The notes under the pieces: model-generated
Told to the model about the DNA's origin: nothing
The model's database searches: none
The model's input: only the letters and a program-made list of their open reading frames with translations
Source: Aeromonas encheleia
Lineage (GTDB): Bacteria; Pseudomonadota; Gammaproteobacteria; Enterobacterales; Aeromonadaceae
Reading direction: 5' to 3'
DNA length: 64,000 bases
Assembly: GCF_900637545.1 (NCBI RefSeq)
Contig: NZ_LR134376.1
Location: 2,933,001-2,997,000 of the forward strand
Position numbers and translations under genes: made by a program
Shown here: piece after piece, positions 48,250 to 56,874 of the stretch
Position numbering within the stretch: the first letter of the stretch is position 1
How the letters are laid out: the number at the start of each line of letters is the position of its first letter

Positions 48250-49458
48250 TCAGCGGATATAGTCGAACAGGGTCAGCTTGCTTATCTTGCTGAAGGAGAG
48301 CTGGGAGGCGCTCATGGCGGCCTCCTCCTTGGAGAGCGCGGCTATCACCTCGTACATGTCCGCCTCCGAGACCTTGGCCCGCGCCTGCTGGTTCAGGGTG
48401 CTGAGCCCGTCGTTGGAGCTCATCACCTGCTCCAGGCTGTTCAACCGGCTGCCCACATCCCCTTGCCCCCGGTCGACCTGGGTCCTGGCGTTGTTCATGT
48501 GGGTGGTGGCATCGGCCACCGCCAGCTGGAAATCCGCCGCCGGTATGGTCGGGTCGCGCAGGGTCGAGATGAAATCGGACATGCCATTGAGCACGCTGTC
48601 GTTCTTCGGCGTATCGAGCGCGAAGTTCTGATCCACCCCGCCCGCGGGCAGGTCCAGGGTCAGCTCCAGCCCGTTGAAGGCTATCTTGTTGCCCGCGCTG
48701 TAGTCACCGCTTTGCACCACAGTGCCGCCACTGTCCTTGATCTCGTAGCTGTCCGGCGGACCCGCCAGAGTGCTCACGGTGAACTGGTTGCTGGCCAGGG
48801 AGGAGTCGTAGCTGTTGCGATAGAAGCTCTCGAAGTTGCCCTGATCCCCCACGCCGACCTTGATGTTGGCCGTGGTGGCACTGGCGGTGCGCCGGGTGGC
48901 GACCGTCTCGAACAGGTTGAAGCCGGAGTCGTTGGCCGGGATCTGCACCGTGGGAGAGACCTGGATGCTGCGCTGGCCCGTGTCCCCCTGGAACACGTAG
49001 TTGCCGCTGGCATCCTTGACGAAGGGCTGGGTCTTGCTCTGGTTGCCGCCGAAGATGAACTCCCCCTGGGAGTTCTTGCTGTTCATCAGATCGAACATCT
49101 GTTTCTGCAGCCCCTCCAGTTCGCTCGCGATGGCGTTGCGCTCCTCCGAGCCCATGGCCGAGCTGTTCGCCTTCTGGATCAGGGTCTGGGCGCTCAGCAT
49201 GGCGTTGTTGATGGAGGTGAGCACGGTGTCCTCGTGCCCCAGGCTGTTCTCCAGCAGGCTGCCGTTGACCCCGTATTGCTTGAACAGATCGATCTCCTTG
49301 GTCAGCGCCATCTTCTGGCTCATGCCGGAGGGGTCTTCCCCCGCCCGGTTGAACTTGTCCCCCGTCATCAACTGCTCATAGGCGGTGTTCTGACGCTCGC
49401 TGACCTTGCTCATGGTGGCGAGGTTGCGGTCATAGATCATGTTGGTGGTAATGCGCAT
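48250..49458 (-). CDS. flgL: Flagellar hook-filament junction protein FlgL
   Basis: A 402-residue flagellin-like protein, HAP3, joining hook and filament. The N-terminus MRITTNMIYDRNLATMSKVS and the C-terminus LSFSKISKLTLFDYIR form the two helical ends that pack into the D0/D1 core. The middle is variable. The length agrees with polar FlgL of Vibrio (about 400). It follows flgK with a 3-base gap and is the last flg gene in this direction. Confidence 0.94.
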   Translation of the reverse strand: MRITTNMIYDRNLATMSKVSERQNTAYEQLMTGDKFNRAGEDPSGMSQKMALTKEIDLFKQYGVNGSLLENSLGHEDTVLTSINNAMLSAQTLIQKANSSAMGSEERNAIASELEGLQKQMFDLMNSKNSQGEFIFGGNQSKTQPFVKDASGNYVFQGDTGQRSIQVSPTVQIPANDSGFNLFETVATRRTASATTANIKVGVGDQGNFESFYRNSYDSSLASNQFTVSTLAGPPDSYEIKDSGGTVVQSGDYSAGNKIAFNGLELTLDLPAGGVDQNFALDTPKNDSVLNGMSDFISTLRDPTIPAADFQLAVADATTHMNNARTQVDRGQGDVGSRLNSLEQVMSSNDGLSTLNQQARAKVSEADMYEVIAALSKEEAAMSASQLSFSKISKLTLFDYIR

Positions 49459-49461
49459 GAC

Positions 49462-51462
49462 TTACCTCACGGAAGACAACAGGGTGTCGAAAATGGTCTT
49501 GGCGGTGCTGACGATCTGGGCCGAGGCCGCATAAGACTGCTGGAAACGGATGAGGTTGGCCGCCTCCTCCTCCAGGTTGACCCCGGAGACGCTCTCGTAG
49601 ATGCCGGTGCTCTGGGTCAGCTTGGCCTCGTTGGCCTGCAACAGGGTCTTGGCCTGGCTGGTCTTGTTGCCCACCCCGGTCACCAGCGCGCCATAGGCGT
49701 CGTTGAAGGTCATCTTGTCGTTGCTGGTGGCGGCGTTGTTGTTCTTGCGCACCAGCTCCTTGTTCTGCAGCTCCGCCAGGGCCAGGCCGTTGGCGTTGTC
49801 GGCGAAACCGTTCTTGTTGTAGCTCAGGTTGAAGCTGTCTTTGGCTTCCACCTTGCCGGTGATGCTGAAGTCATAGCCCGGGCTCTGGTTGGGATCGGCA
49901 TAAACCTTGGGGCCGCCCAGCGGACTCTCGAGGGCCGCCATCAGGTTCTGGCCCTTGCTGGCCGCCGGGGCCACCCCGATGAGGGTGGTACCATCCGCCG
50001 CATAGACCTCGTAGTTGCCACCGTTGTCTATCTTGACGACCTGAGGCGCTGTGGGATCCAGGGCATTGGCACCGAAGCCCGACCCCGCCCCCGTGTTATG
50101 GATGCCATTCAGCTTGATCTCGCCCGAGCCCAGATTCTGGGCACTCTTGTCGGCCTTGATGGGGGCCGCCAGGGCGATGTCTTCCGGGCGGGTGATCGCG
50201 GCCTTCAGTCCGGCGGCGGCGTGCTTGGTCGGTTGCAGCAGTATCTTGTCGCCGGCGGCCGGGGTACCGGACAAGTCGATCTCGAGGCCGTGCCCCGCCA
50301 GCTCGAACTTGGCGGGGGGCGTGGTACCGGTCGCCAGCGAGGTGCGCTTGCCGGTGCCGTCGATGGAGAACACCTCATAGCCGGTGGCGCTGTTGAACTG
50401 CACCTCGTAATCGAAGGTGGTGACCTCGGTCCCCTTGCCAGGCACGAAGCTCACGCTGGCGGTGCCGTTGCCCTGGTTGCTGCCGTAGGGCAGCCCCTTG
50501 CTGGCCGAGAGGGAGAAGAGATCTCCCCCCAGCTCGTTATCCAGATCCATCCCCAACCGGTTCTGCTGGTTCATGGCATCGGCCATGGCGGCGGCGAGCT
50601 GCCCCAGCTCCCGCTTGGAGGGATCCAGATCGTTACGCGCCGTGAACAAGCCACCGATGGCTCCGCCGATGTCCTTGTCGTTGATATTGACCTTGTTGGA
50701 GCCAAGGGTGAGCTGCAGGATAGAGTCGCGGGAGTCGGGATCCCCCGCCGCCACCTTGAACTGGGCCACGCCGCCGTCCAGCACCAGGGAGTGGCCTGTG
50801 CTCATGTTGACCAGCATGCTGCCGTTGGGCTGGGTCACGGTGCGGATGTCCATCTTCTCGGAGAGCTGGCGCACGGCCTCGTCGCGCTGATCGAACAGCA
50901 TCAGGTTCTCTTCCGGCGAGCCCTGGGTGCGGATGATGGCCTGGTTCAGATCGTTGATGCTGGTGAGCAGGCTGTTGACCCTGTCGGTCTCGTCGCCGAT
51001 GGTGGCATTGATGGTGTCAGTCTGCTTGTCGAGCTGGGCAGAGAGGGTCTGGTAGCGGTTCACCATGCCGTTGAGCTCGCTCAGGGTGGTCTTGCGCCCG
51101 CCGATCTCGGCCGGCGACTCGTTGGCGGTATGAAACGCCTTGAAATAGGAGGTGATGGTGGTGCCCACGCTGTTGCTGGTATCGCCGAGCAGGCTATCCA
51201 GCTGGAACAGCTGATCGTAGCGCGTGCCTGAGGCGTGATAGGCGGAGGTGTCGCGGCGCATCTCCCCCTGGGCATAGTTGTTGATGACCCGCTGGGTCAC
51301 CATGTCGCCGGTCCCCAATCCGATGGAATTGGTATACACCAGGGTGCGTTCACGTACATAGCCCTGGCTATTGACGTTGACGATGTTGTTACTGGTGGTC
51401 TGCAGCAGCCGCTGCTGGGCCATTACACCCGAGGTCCCGATTCCAAGCAGATCGCTTGCCAT
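49462..51462 (-). CDS. flgK: Flagellar hook-associated protein FlgK
   Basis: A 666-residue HAP1, the first junction layer above the hook. The N-terminal flagellar rod motif reads LLGIGTSGVMAQQRLLQTTSNNIVN, and the C-terminus ends VSGVNLEEEAANLIRFQQSY then ASAQIVSTAKTIFDTLLSSV. It is longer than E. coli FlgK (547) by an enlarged middle region (about 330-560). It lies 3 bases after flgJ. Confidence 0.94.
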   Translation of the reverse strand: MASDLLGIGTSGVMAQQRLLQTTSNNIVNVNSQGYVRERTLVYTNSIGLGTGDMVTQRVINNYAQGEMRRDTSAYHASGTRYDQLFQLDSLLGDTSNSVGTTITSYFKAFHTANESPAEIGGRKTTLSELNGMVNRYQTLSAQLDKQTDTINATIGDETDRVNSLLTSINDLNQAIIRTQGSPEENLMLFDQRDEAVRQLSEKMDIRTVTQPNGSMLVNMSTGHSLVLDGGVAQFKVAAGDPDSRDSILQLTLGSNKVNINDKDIGGAIGGLFTARNDLDPSKRELGQLAAAMADAMNQQNRLGMDLDNELGGDLFSLSASKGLPYGSNQGNGTASVSFVPGKGTEVTTFDYEVQFNSATGYEVFSIDGTGKRTSLATGTTPPAKFELAGHGLEIDLSGTPAAGDKILLQPTKHAAAGLKAAITRPEDIALAAPIKADKSAQNLGSGEIKLNGIHNTGAGSGFGANALDPTAPQVVKIDNGGNYEVYAADGTTLIGVAPAASKGQNLMAALESPLGGPKVYADPNQSPGYDFSITGKVEAKDSFNLSYNKNGFADNANGLALAELQNKELVRKNNNAATSNDKMTFNDAYGALVTGVGNKTSQAKTLLQANEAKLTQSTGIYESVSGVNLEEEAANLIRFQQSYAASAQIVSTAKTIFDTLLSSVR

Positions 51463-51465
51463 AAC

Positions 51466-52542
51466 TTACAGCTCCATCTCTGTGTGGCTGGTTGCGGCGT
51501 AGCCGGCAATGGCATCACTGCGCAACACCTGTTTCAGTTTGCTGGCGTACTGGGGATCGGTGGCATAACCGGCCTGCTGCAGCGCCTCGAAATAACGGTC
51601 AGGGCTGTCCGCCTTGGCCAGTGCCCCCCGGTAACGGGAACCTGAGGTCAGGAAATCGACATAGTCGTTGAAGCTCTCTTCGAACGACTCATAGGAGCGA
51701 AACGCCGCCTTCTGGCGCGACGCCACCCCTTGCTCATATTCCAGGGTGCTGACCACCGCCTTGGGTCCCTCCCAGCGGGGGTCGGCCTTGATGCCGAACA
51801 GGTTGTGGGTCATCTGCCCCTCCCCGTCCTTGATCACCCGCTTGCCCCAGCCGCTCTCGAGGGCGGCCTGGGCCACCAGCACCGCCGGGCTCAGCCCCAG
51901 CTTGTCCGCCGCCTTCTTGGCGAGCGGCATCAGGCGGTTGACGAACTCCTCCGGGGTATCGAATACCTTGCCGGTCGCACCCAGTGCCGCCGCGGGCCGG
52001 GCGCTCCCCATGGGGGGCACGGTGCGGTGCGGACGTCTGGGCATGGTCAAGGCCGGTTCGGCCCCCTCCATCCCCTTCTCAGCAAAATCTTTGCCAACTT
52101 TTGAGGCTGCGATCAGATCGTTGGGGGCAGAGGTGGGCGGCTGGTAGGGTTTGTAGACCCGCTCGGTGCGTTGCGGCAGCTTGAGCACCCGGCCGTCGTT
52201 GTGGGTAAACTGCTTCTCGGGGGAGAACTGCTTGACCACCATCTCGGCCAGGCCGATCCCGCCCTTGCTCGACATGTCGGCCACCCGCTGCTCGTCCAGC
52301 ATGCCCTCGTAGAACTGGGTGTAGCTGCTGCTGAACGGGTTATCCTCGGTCAACACCGCATTGGCCTGGCGCATGCCCTTGAACAGGGTCTGGGTGAAGA
52401 TGGACTCGAACTGGCGGGACGCCGCCATCAATGCCTCGGCCTTGCCCTCCTTGCTCATGCCCATCCGGCGCAGCTTGTCCAGATTCTGGACGTCCTGCAC
52501 CATGCCAATATTGATACCGCTCTGGGTGTCGAACTCTGCCAT
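51466..52542 (-). CDS. flgJ: Flagellar rod-assembly protein and muramidase FlgJ
   Basis: A 358-residue dual-domain protein. The N-terminal rod-binding domain (about 30-110) includes AASRQFESIFTQTLFKGMRQ. The C-terminal glucosaminidase-type domain (about 190-350) has PAVLVAQAALESGWGKRVI, where the Glu is the likely catalytic residue, and YESFEESFNDYVDFL. It opens a hole in peptidoglycan for the rod. AGGAAGG lies before the ATG at 52542. Upstream, between flgI and flgJ, are three tandem mini-ORFs. Confidence 0.93.
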   Translation of the reverse strand: MAEFDTQSGINIGMVQDVQNLDKLRRMGMSKEGKAEALMAASRQFESIFTQTLFKGMRQANAVLTEDNPFSSSYTQFYEGMLDEQRVADMSSKGGIGLAEMVVKQFSPEKQFTHNDGRVLKLPQRTERVYKPYQPPTSAPNDLIAASKVGKDFAEKGMEGAEPALTMPRRPHRTVPPMGSARPAAALGATGKVFDTPEEFVNRLMPLAKKAADKLGLSPAVLVAQAALESGWGKRVIKDGEGQMTHNLFGIKADPRWEGPKAVVSTLEYEQGVASRQKAAFRSYESFEESFNDYVDFLTSGSRYRGALAKADSPDRYFEALQQAGYATDPQYASKLKQVLRSDAIAGYAATSHTEMEL

Positions 52543-52586
52543 AACCTTCCTCTTTGCCGCCCGTGGCAAACCCTTGCCGCTATTAA

Positions 52587-52649
52587 TTACAGAATGGCCC
52601 GCTGTCCCCTGAGGTGCAGCCTGCTGTGGCGCCGCCAGAGAATAGCCAT
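52587..52649 (-). CDS. 20-codon mini-ORF, third copy
   Basis: MAILWRRHSRLHLRGQRAIL. It is the most diverged of three copies. Start ATG at 52649, stop 45 bases before the flgJ ATG. Its end resembles FlgI's GQLVIL. No clear ribosome-binding site; translation uncertain. Confidence 0.35.
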   Translation of the reverse strand: MAILWRRHSRLHLRGQRAIL

Positions 52650-52669
52650 AGGCTCGCCTGGACAGCCGC

Positions 52670-52732
52670 TTACAGAATGACCAGCTGCCCCCTGAGGTGC
52701 CGCCCGCTGCGGCACCTCCAGAGAACAGCCAT
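52670..52732 (-). CDS. 20-codon mini-ORF, second copy
   Basis: MAVLWRCRSGRHLRGQLVIL. Its last six codons spell GQLVIL, the exact end of FlgI. Rich in Arg. Translation uncertain. Confidence 0.35.
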   Translation of the reverse strand: MAVLWRCRSGRHLRGQLVIL

Positions 52733-52752
52733 AGGCTCGCCTGGACAGCCTC

Positions 52753-52815
52753 TTACAGAATGACCAGCTGCCCCCTGAGGTGCCGCCCGCTGCGGCGCCG
52801 CCAGAGAACAGCCAT
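52753..52815 (-). CDS. 20-codon mini-ORF, first copy after flgI
   Basis: MAVLWRRRSGRHLRGQLVIL. It starts 20 bases after the flgI stop and ends with FlgI's last six residues in frame. A 2-base deletion relative to flgI puts the earlier part of the copied segment in another frame. Translation uncertain. Confidence 0.4.
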   Translation of the reverse strand: MAVLWRRRSGRHLRGQLVIL

Positions 52816-52835
52816 CAGTTCGCCTGGACAGCCGC

Positions 52836-53933
52836 TTATAGAATGACCAGTTGCCCCTGGATGGCGCCCGCCTGTTGCAGCGCCTCCAGGATCGCCATCA
52901 GATCGCCGGGGGCGACCCCGACCTGATTCACCGCCCGCACCAGATCGTCCAGGGTCGCGCCGGTATCAAACTTGAACATCCGCCCCGGCTCCTGCTGCAC
53001 GTTGATGGTGGAGTTGTTGGTGACCACCGTCTGGCCGCCCGACAGTGGATTGGGTTGGGAGACCTGCTGATTCTCGGCGATGGTGACCGTCAGCCCGCCG
53101 TGGCTGATGGCGGCCGGGCGCAACTTGACCTGGCTGCCGATGACGATGGTGCCGGTGCGCGAGTTGACGATGATCTTGGCGGACTCGCTGGCCGGATCCA
53201 CCTCAATGTTTTCTATGGTGGCCAGGTAGGAGACCCGCTGACCCGGGTCACGCGGGGCAAACACCTTGATCGAGGTGGCGTCCAGCGCCTGGGCCATGTT
53301 GGGTCCCACCAGATCGTTGACCGCGTCGGCCACCCGGCGGGCTGTGGTGAAATCGGGCCGGTTCAGGTTGAAGGTGATGGTATCCCCTTCGGAAAAGGAG
53401 TTGGCCACCTCGCGCTCCACGGTCGCGCCGTTGGCGATGCGCCCCACTGTCGGGGTATTCACCACCACCTTGGAGCCATCTGCGCCTTCGGCTCCCAGTC
53501 CCCCGACCACCAGGCTGCCCTGGGCCACCGCATAGACGCGGCCATCCAGCCCCTTGAGGAAGGTCTGCAGCAGGGTACCGCCACGCAGACTCTTCGCCTC
53601 GCCGATGGCGGAGACGGTCACATCTATGGTCTGGCCCGGCTTGGAGAAGGGGGGCAGATCGGCGTGGATGGCGACCGGCGCCACATCCTTGATCTTGGGC
53701 TTGATGTTGTCCGGCACCTTGATGCCGAAGTTGTTGAGCATGGTCCTGAAGGTCTGTTCGGTGAAGGCGTTGTTCTTCTCGCCGGTGCCGGGCAGGCCCA
53801 CCACCAGGCCGTAACCGATCAGCTGGTTGCTGCGCACCCCTTCCACCGAGCTGAGATCCTTGATGCGGGAGGCGTGTGCCAACCCGAGCGGCAGGCAGCA
53901 GCACAGCAGGCCAAGCAGACGGAGTCGATTCAT
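52836..53933 (-). CDS. flgI: Flagellar P-ring protein FlgI
   Basis: A 365-residue secreted protein that forms the periplasmic P ring around the rod. The signal peptide [21 protein letters not shown] is followed by [20 protein letters not shown], a hallmark of FlgI, then [13 protein letters not shown]. Further conserved parts are [18 protein letters not shown] and [20 protein letters not shown]. It needs FlgA as chaperone. The ATG at 53933 has AGGAG upstream. The gene's 3' end is copied three times downstream. Confidence 0.96.
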   Translation of the reverse strand: MNRLRLLGLLCCCLPLGLAHASRIKDLSSVEGVRSNQLIGYGLVVGLPGTGEKNNAFTEQTFRTMLNNFGIKVPDNIKPKIKDVAPVAIHADLPPFSKPGQTIDVTVSAIGEAKSLRGGTLLQTFLKGLDGRVYAVAQGSLVVGGLGAEGADGSKVVVNTPTVGRIANGATVEREVANSFSEGDTITFNLNRPDFTTARRVADAVNDLVGPNMAQALDATSIKVFAPRDPGQRVSYLATIENIEVDPASESAKIIVNSRTGTIVIGSQVKLRPAAISHGGLTVTIAENQQVSQPNPLSGGQTVVTNNSTINVQQEPGRMFKFDTGATLDDLVRAVNQVGVAPGDLMAILEALQQAGAIQGQLVIL

Positions 53934-53941
53934 GAGATCTC

Positions 53942-54062
53942 CTAAATAGACCACCAGGGCCCCGTAAATCCTGAATGGGCCTGAGCCCTGAATAAGCCAC
54001 TGGGGCCCGTGAGTATCAAGCGGGCCGCCGTGGCCCCCTCGCTAGATGGGCCACCAGGGACC
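53942..54062 (-). repeat. Degenerate copies of the flgH 3' end in the flgH-flgI gap
   Basis: Three related 21-base segments on the plus strand: CTAGATGGGCCACCAGGGACC (54042, the true flgH end), CTGAATAAGCCACTGGGGCCC (53988), and CTAAATAGACCACCAGGGCCC (53942). A fourth partial, CTGAATGGGCC, is at 53971. Spacing is 54 and 46 bases. The gap is otherwise featureless. Confidence 0.55.
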
Positions 54063-54713
54063 GTTGAAGAAGCTGGTCAGCCAGCCCTGCTCCTGGGTGT
54101 TGGCCAGATCGCCGGTACCGCCGTAATGGATCCGCGCATTGGCGACCTTCTGGGACGACACACTGTTCTCCGAGCTCACATCCCCGGGACGAACCAGACC
54201 GGTAATGCGGATATATTCGTTGCCGTTGTTGAGCATGATCCACTTCTCGCCGCGCACCAGCAGATTGCCGTTCGGCAATACCTTGACCACGCTGACCGAG
54301 ATACTGCCCTGCAGGCTGTTGCTCTGGTCCGCCTTGGCCTGGCCCTTGAACGCGCTGCTCTGATCGATGGAGGCAGAGAGGTTGTAGGGGCTCGCCGTCA
54401 CCGGCACGCCGCCCAGGGTGACCGCTTCCAGATCGAAGTTGTTGTCCTTGCCGCTCTGGGTGTTGGCCTTCTTCGACGCCGAGGTCGATTCGGACAGCTC
54501 GATGTTGATGATGTCGCCCACCTTGTGGGCCTTGATGTCCGAGTAGATGCCATTGACCTGCTCGGGCTGGAAGATGGCACCGGTCGGCCGCACCGACACC
54601 GGCTCCGACTCGCCATAGACCGGGGCGAACTCGGGATCGTCGGGCTTGGCGGTGTTGGGGGTGCTGGTACAGCCTGCCAGTGTCAGCAGGCTCAGCAGCC
54701 ATAGGGCTTTCAT
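54042..54713 (-). CDS. flgH: Flagellar L-ring lipoprotein FlgH
   Basis: A 223-residue outer-membrane lipoprotein that forms the L ring. The lipobox is LAGC near residue 15. NGIYSDIKAHKVGDIINIEL, SVVKVLPNGNLLVRGEKW and NEYIRITGLVRPGDVSSEN are strongly typical. AGGAGG lies upstream; of two adjacent ATGs the second (54713) has better spacing. It is 11-14 bases after flgG. Confidence 0.95.
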   Translation of the reverse strand: MKALWLLSLLTLAGCTSTPNTAKPDDPEFAPVYGESEPVSVRPTGAIFQPEQVNGIYSDIKAHKVGDIINIELSESTSASKKANTQSGKDNNFDLEAVTLGGVPVTASPYNLSASIDQSSAFKGQAKADQSNSLQGSISVSVVKVLPNGNLLVRGEKWIMLNNGNEYIRITGLVRPGDVSSENSVSSQKVANARIHYGGTGDLANTQEQGWLTSFFNGPWWPI

Positions 54714-54727
54714 CATGTACCTCCTAA

Positions 54728-55516
54728 TCAGGTTCGCTGGGTCAGGAAGGACATCATGGAGTCCACCGCCGAGATGACCTTGGAGTTCATCTCATACACC
54801 CGCTGGGCCTGGATCAGGTTCACCAGCTCCTCGGTCACGTTGACGTTGGAGGTCTCCAGCATGCCCTGCTTGACCACCCCCAGCCCGTCCGAGCCGGCCG
54901 TGCCCTGGATGGGCGCGCCGCTCGACTGGGTTTCCAGGAAGAGGTTCTCCCCCATGGGCTGCAGCCCGGTCGGGTTGACGAAGTCGGTGGTGTTGATCTG
55001 GCCCACCACCTGGGACTGGCCATCCCCTTTCAGCTGCACCGACACCTGACCATCCTCCCCCACGGTCACGCTCTGGGCGTTCTCGGGGATCTGGATCTCG
55101 GGCTGCAGCGGGTAGCCATTGCCCGGGGTGACTATGGTGCCCTCGTCGTTGAGAGTGAACTGGCCGTTGCGGGTGTAGGCCGCGCTGCCATCGGGCAGCT
55201 GGATTTCGAAGTAGCCGCGGCCGCTGATCATCAGATCCAGGGAGTTGTCCGTGGTCTGCACGTTGCCCTGGCTGTGGTTCTTCTGGGTGGCGACCACCTT
55301 GGCCCCCGCCCCCAGCATCAGGCCGGAGGGCAGCTCGGTGTCGGCCGAGGAGCGGCCACCCGGCTGGTTGATGTTCTGATAGAGCAGGTCCTCGAAGATG
55401 GCGCGGGCCTTCTTGTAGCCGACGGTGCTGGCGTTCGCCAGGTTGTTCGAGGTGACCGAGATGTTGGTCTGCTGGGCATCGAGGCCGGTCTTGCTGATCC
55501 AGAGTGCAGGATTCAT
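54728..55516 (-). CDS. flgG: Flagellar distal rod protein FlgG
   Basis: A 262-residue rod protein. The N-terminal rod motif NISVTSNNLANASTVGYKKA and the C-terminal LVNLIQAQRVYEMNSKVISA are typical. The length matches E. coli FlgG (260). It follows flgF with a 14-base gap. Confidence 0.96.
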   Translation of the reverse strand: MNPALWISKTGLDAQQTNISVTSNNLANASTVGYKKARAIFEDLLYQNINQPGGRSSADTELPSGLMLGAGAKVVATQKNHSQGNVQTTDNSLDLMISGRGYFEIQLPDGSAAYTRNGQFTLNDEGTIVTPGNGYPLQPEIQIPENAQSVTVGEDGQVSVQLKGDGQSQVVGQINTTDFVNPTGLQPMGENLFLETQSSGAPIQGTAGSDGLGVVKQGMLETSNVNVTEELVNLIQAQRVYEMNSKVISAVDSMMSFLTQRT

Positions 55517-55530
55517 TTAATGCTCCTTGA

Positions 55531-56277
55531 TTAGCTGATACGCAGCAGCTGGGTTTGGGCCTCGTCGTTTTCCTCGGCGGTCTTCATGATCTTGACCTGA
55601 GTTTCAAACTGACGTTGCAAGCGAATGAGGTTGGTCATCTCGTCGACCACGTTGACGTTGCTGCCCTCCAGCGAACCCGCCAGCAGGCCGACCTCGGCGG
55701 AGGCGGCCTCACTCTGGCCATCCTTGCGGCGGAACAAGCCATCCTGGCCCTTCTCCACCGCATCCGCCGGCGGCTTGACCAGCTTGATGCGCTGGTAGTC
55801 CTCCGCCAGGTTGGGGGCGGCCCCTTCCGGGCGGCCGCTGATGGTGCCGTCACGGTTGATCTCGATCTTCTCCATCGGCAGCGGCATCACTATGGGCTGG
55901 CCACCGTCATCCACCACGTTGAGCCCGGTCGAGGTCTGCAGGTTGCCGGCCGCATTCAGCTGCAGGTTGCCCATGCGGGTATAGGCCTCGCCCCCCTTGG
56001 GATCCTGCACCGCAATCCAGCCGGGTCCGTCGACGGCGACGTCAAGATCCCGCCCCGTGGTCATCAGCATGCCGTGCTGCAGGTTCTGACCCGGTCGCTC
56101 GGTCATGGCGAACACCCGCGAGGGCAAGCCTTCGCCAAACGCCTGCATGCTGCGCGCCTGCTCGAAGTCAGACTTGAAGCCGATGGTGTTGGCGTTGGCC
56201 AGGTTGTTGCCACGCACAGCCAGGCTGTTCATGTTCTCCTTGGCCCCGGACATGGCGATGTAAAGCAGGTGATCCAT
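55531..56277 (-). CDS. flgF: Flagellar proximal rod protein FlgF
   Basis: A 248-residue rod protein. It begins MDHLLYIAMSGAKENMNSLA and has the rod motif RGNNLANANTIGFKSD. The C-terminus is VVDEMTNLIRLQRQFETQVK. GGAGG lies just before the ATG at 56277. It is the first gene of a transcription unit with its own sigma-54 promoter, separated from flgE by about 1.9 kb that holds an AT-rich foreign-looking gene. Confidence 0.95.
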   Translation of the reverse strand: MDHLLYIAMSGAKENMNSLAVRGNNLANANTIGFKSDFEQARSMQAFGEGLPSRVFAMTERPGQNLQHGMLMTTGRDLDVAVDGPGWIAVQDPKGGEAYTRMGNLQLNAAGNLQTSTGLNVVDDGGQPIVMPLPMEKIEINRDGTISGRPEGAAPNLAEDYQRIKLVKPPADAVEKGQDGLFRRKDGQSEAASAEVGLLAGSLEGSNVNVVDEMTNLIRLQRQFETQVKIMKTAEENDEAQTQLLRIS

Positions 56278-56315
56278 GGGATCCTCCGTCAAACTGATGA
56301 CTCTGGGGGAACGAC

Positions 56316-56332
56316 TGCAAGTTGGATGCCAA
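56316..56332 (-). promoter_or_regulatory. Sigma-54 promoter of flgFGHIJKL
   Basis: TTGGCATCCAACTTGCA on the minus strand, a complete match to the -24 (TTGGCA) and -12 (TTGCA) elements with correct spacing, 39 bases upstream of the flgF start. Confidence 0.9.
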
Positions 56333-56874
56333 GAACAAATAGAAACGAGAGAAGACGAGAGAAAAAGAGCAAAAAACGGCAGGTCTTGTTGACAGCTAGC
56401 TCACCCACTCTATGGCAGCGCTTCTTTAAATAGCAAAAGTAAAAATGGGGTGGCTATAAAATTAGGTACCCATGCCACTGCGCTGGGGACGGGTGTGTTT
56501 CATGGCCATTTGTCAAAGGCCGTGATCGTATTCTCATACTGGATTTCAAGCGGGGTGATTTCATCTCGCCACTCATCCGTTACTTCTTTGAATACCGATG
56601 CCATGAACAACTGGCTTCACCAAGCACACCATGGTCGACGAGGATGAGGTCTGTACTACACCGACTGTAGCGATCGCTCGGGCCTTGTTGAATAACGTTT
56701 CAATGGCGAATTTGGGCAATATTGCCACTCAGATGTTGTTTTTGAAAGGATGTTGACTCCATTAAAAATGGCCACTTAAACGAAATAATAAAAATAAGTC
56801 AACCCCCAACAAGGGGCACCAAGTGGAGCTTAATTGATTTATACTGCACTCCTTTTGATTATGGATACCTTCTC
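56333..56874. other. AT-rich non-coding region beside the inserted gene
   Basis: About 540 bases with lower GC than the flagellar genes. A 34-codon minus-strand ORF at 56500-56604 begins MASVFKEVTDEWRDE and may be a leftover of an acquired gene. GGGCCTTGTTGAATAA at 56680 resembles terminal repeats of IS903/IS5-type elements, but no matching second end was found. A TATACT at about 56838 could be the -10 for the inserted gene. Confidence 0.45.

Larger units (their letters stand above)
52587..52855 (-). repeat. Four tandem 83-bp units between flgI and flgJ, the first being the flgI end
   Basis: Stop codons recur every 83 bases: 52836 (flgI), 52753, 52670 and 52587. Each unit repeats the last 50 or so bases of flgI (ending CTGGTCATTCT-TAA) plus about 30 bases of spacer with GGCTGTCCAGGCGA. 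The repeats carry a strong internal hairpin (GAGGTGCCGC / GCGGCACCTC in one copy). Confidence 0.9.

Noticed and set aside
48214..51231. 1005-codon plus-strand open frame opposite flgL and flgK
   Set aside because: It is the antisense shadow of two certain flagellar genes; the GC-rich codon pattern leaves the opposite frame open. Composition is low-complexity with no domain.
56680..56695. IS903/IS5-like end GGGCCTTGTTGAATAA as an intact insertion sequence
   Set aside because: No transposase and no partner inverted repeat were found nearby; at most a remnant.
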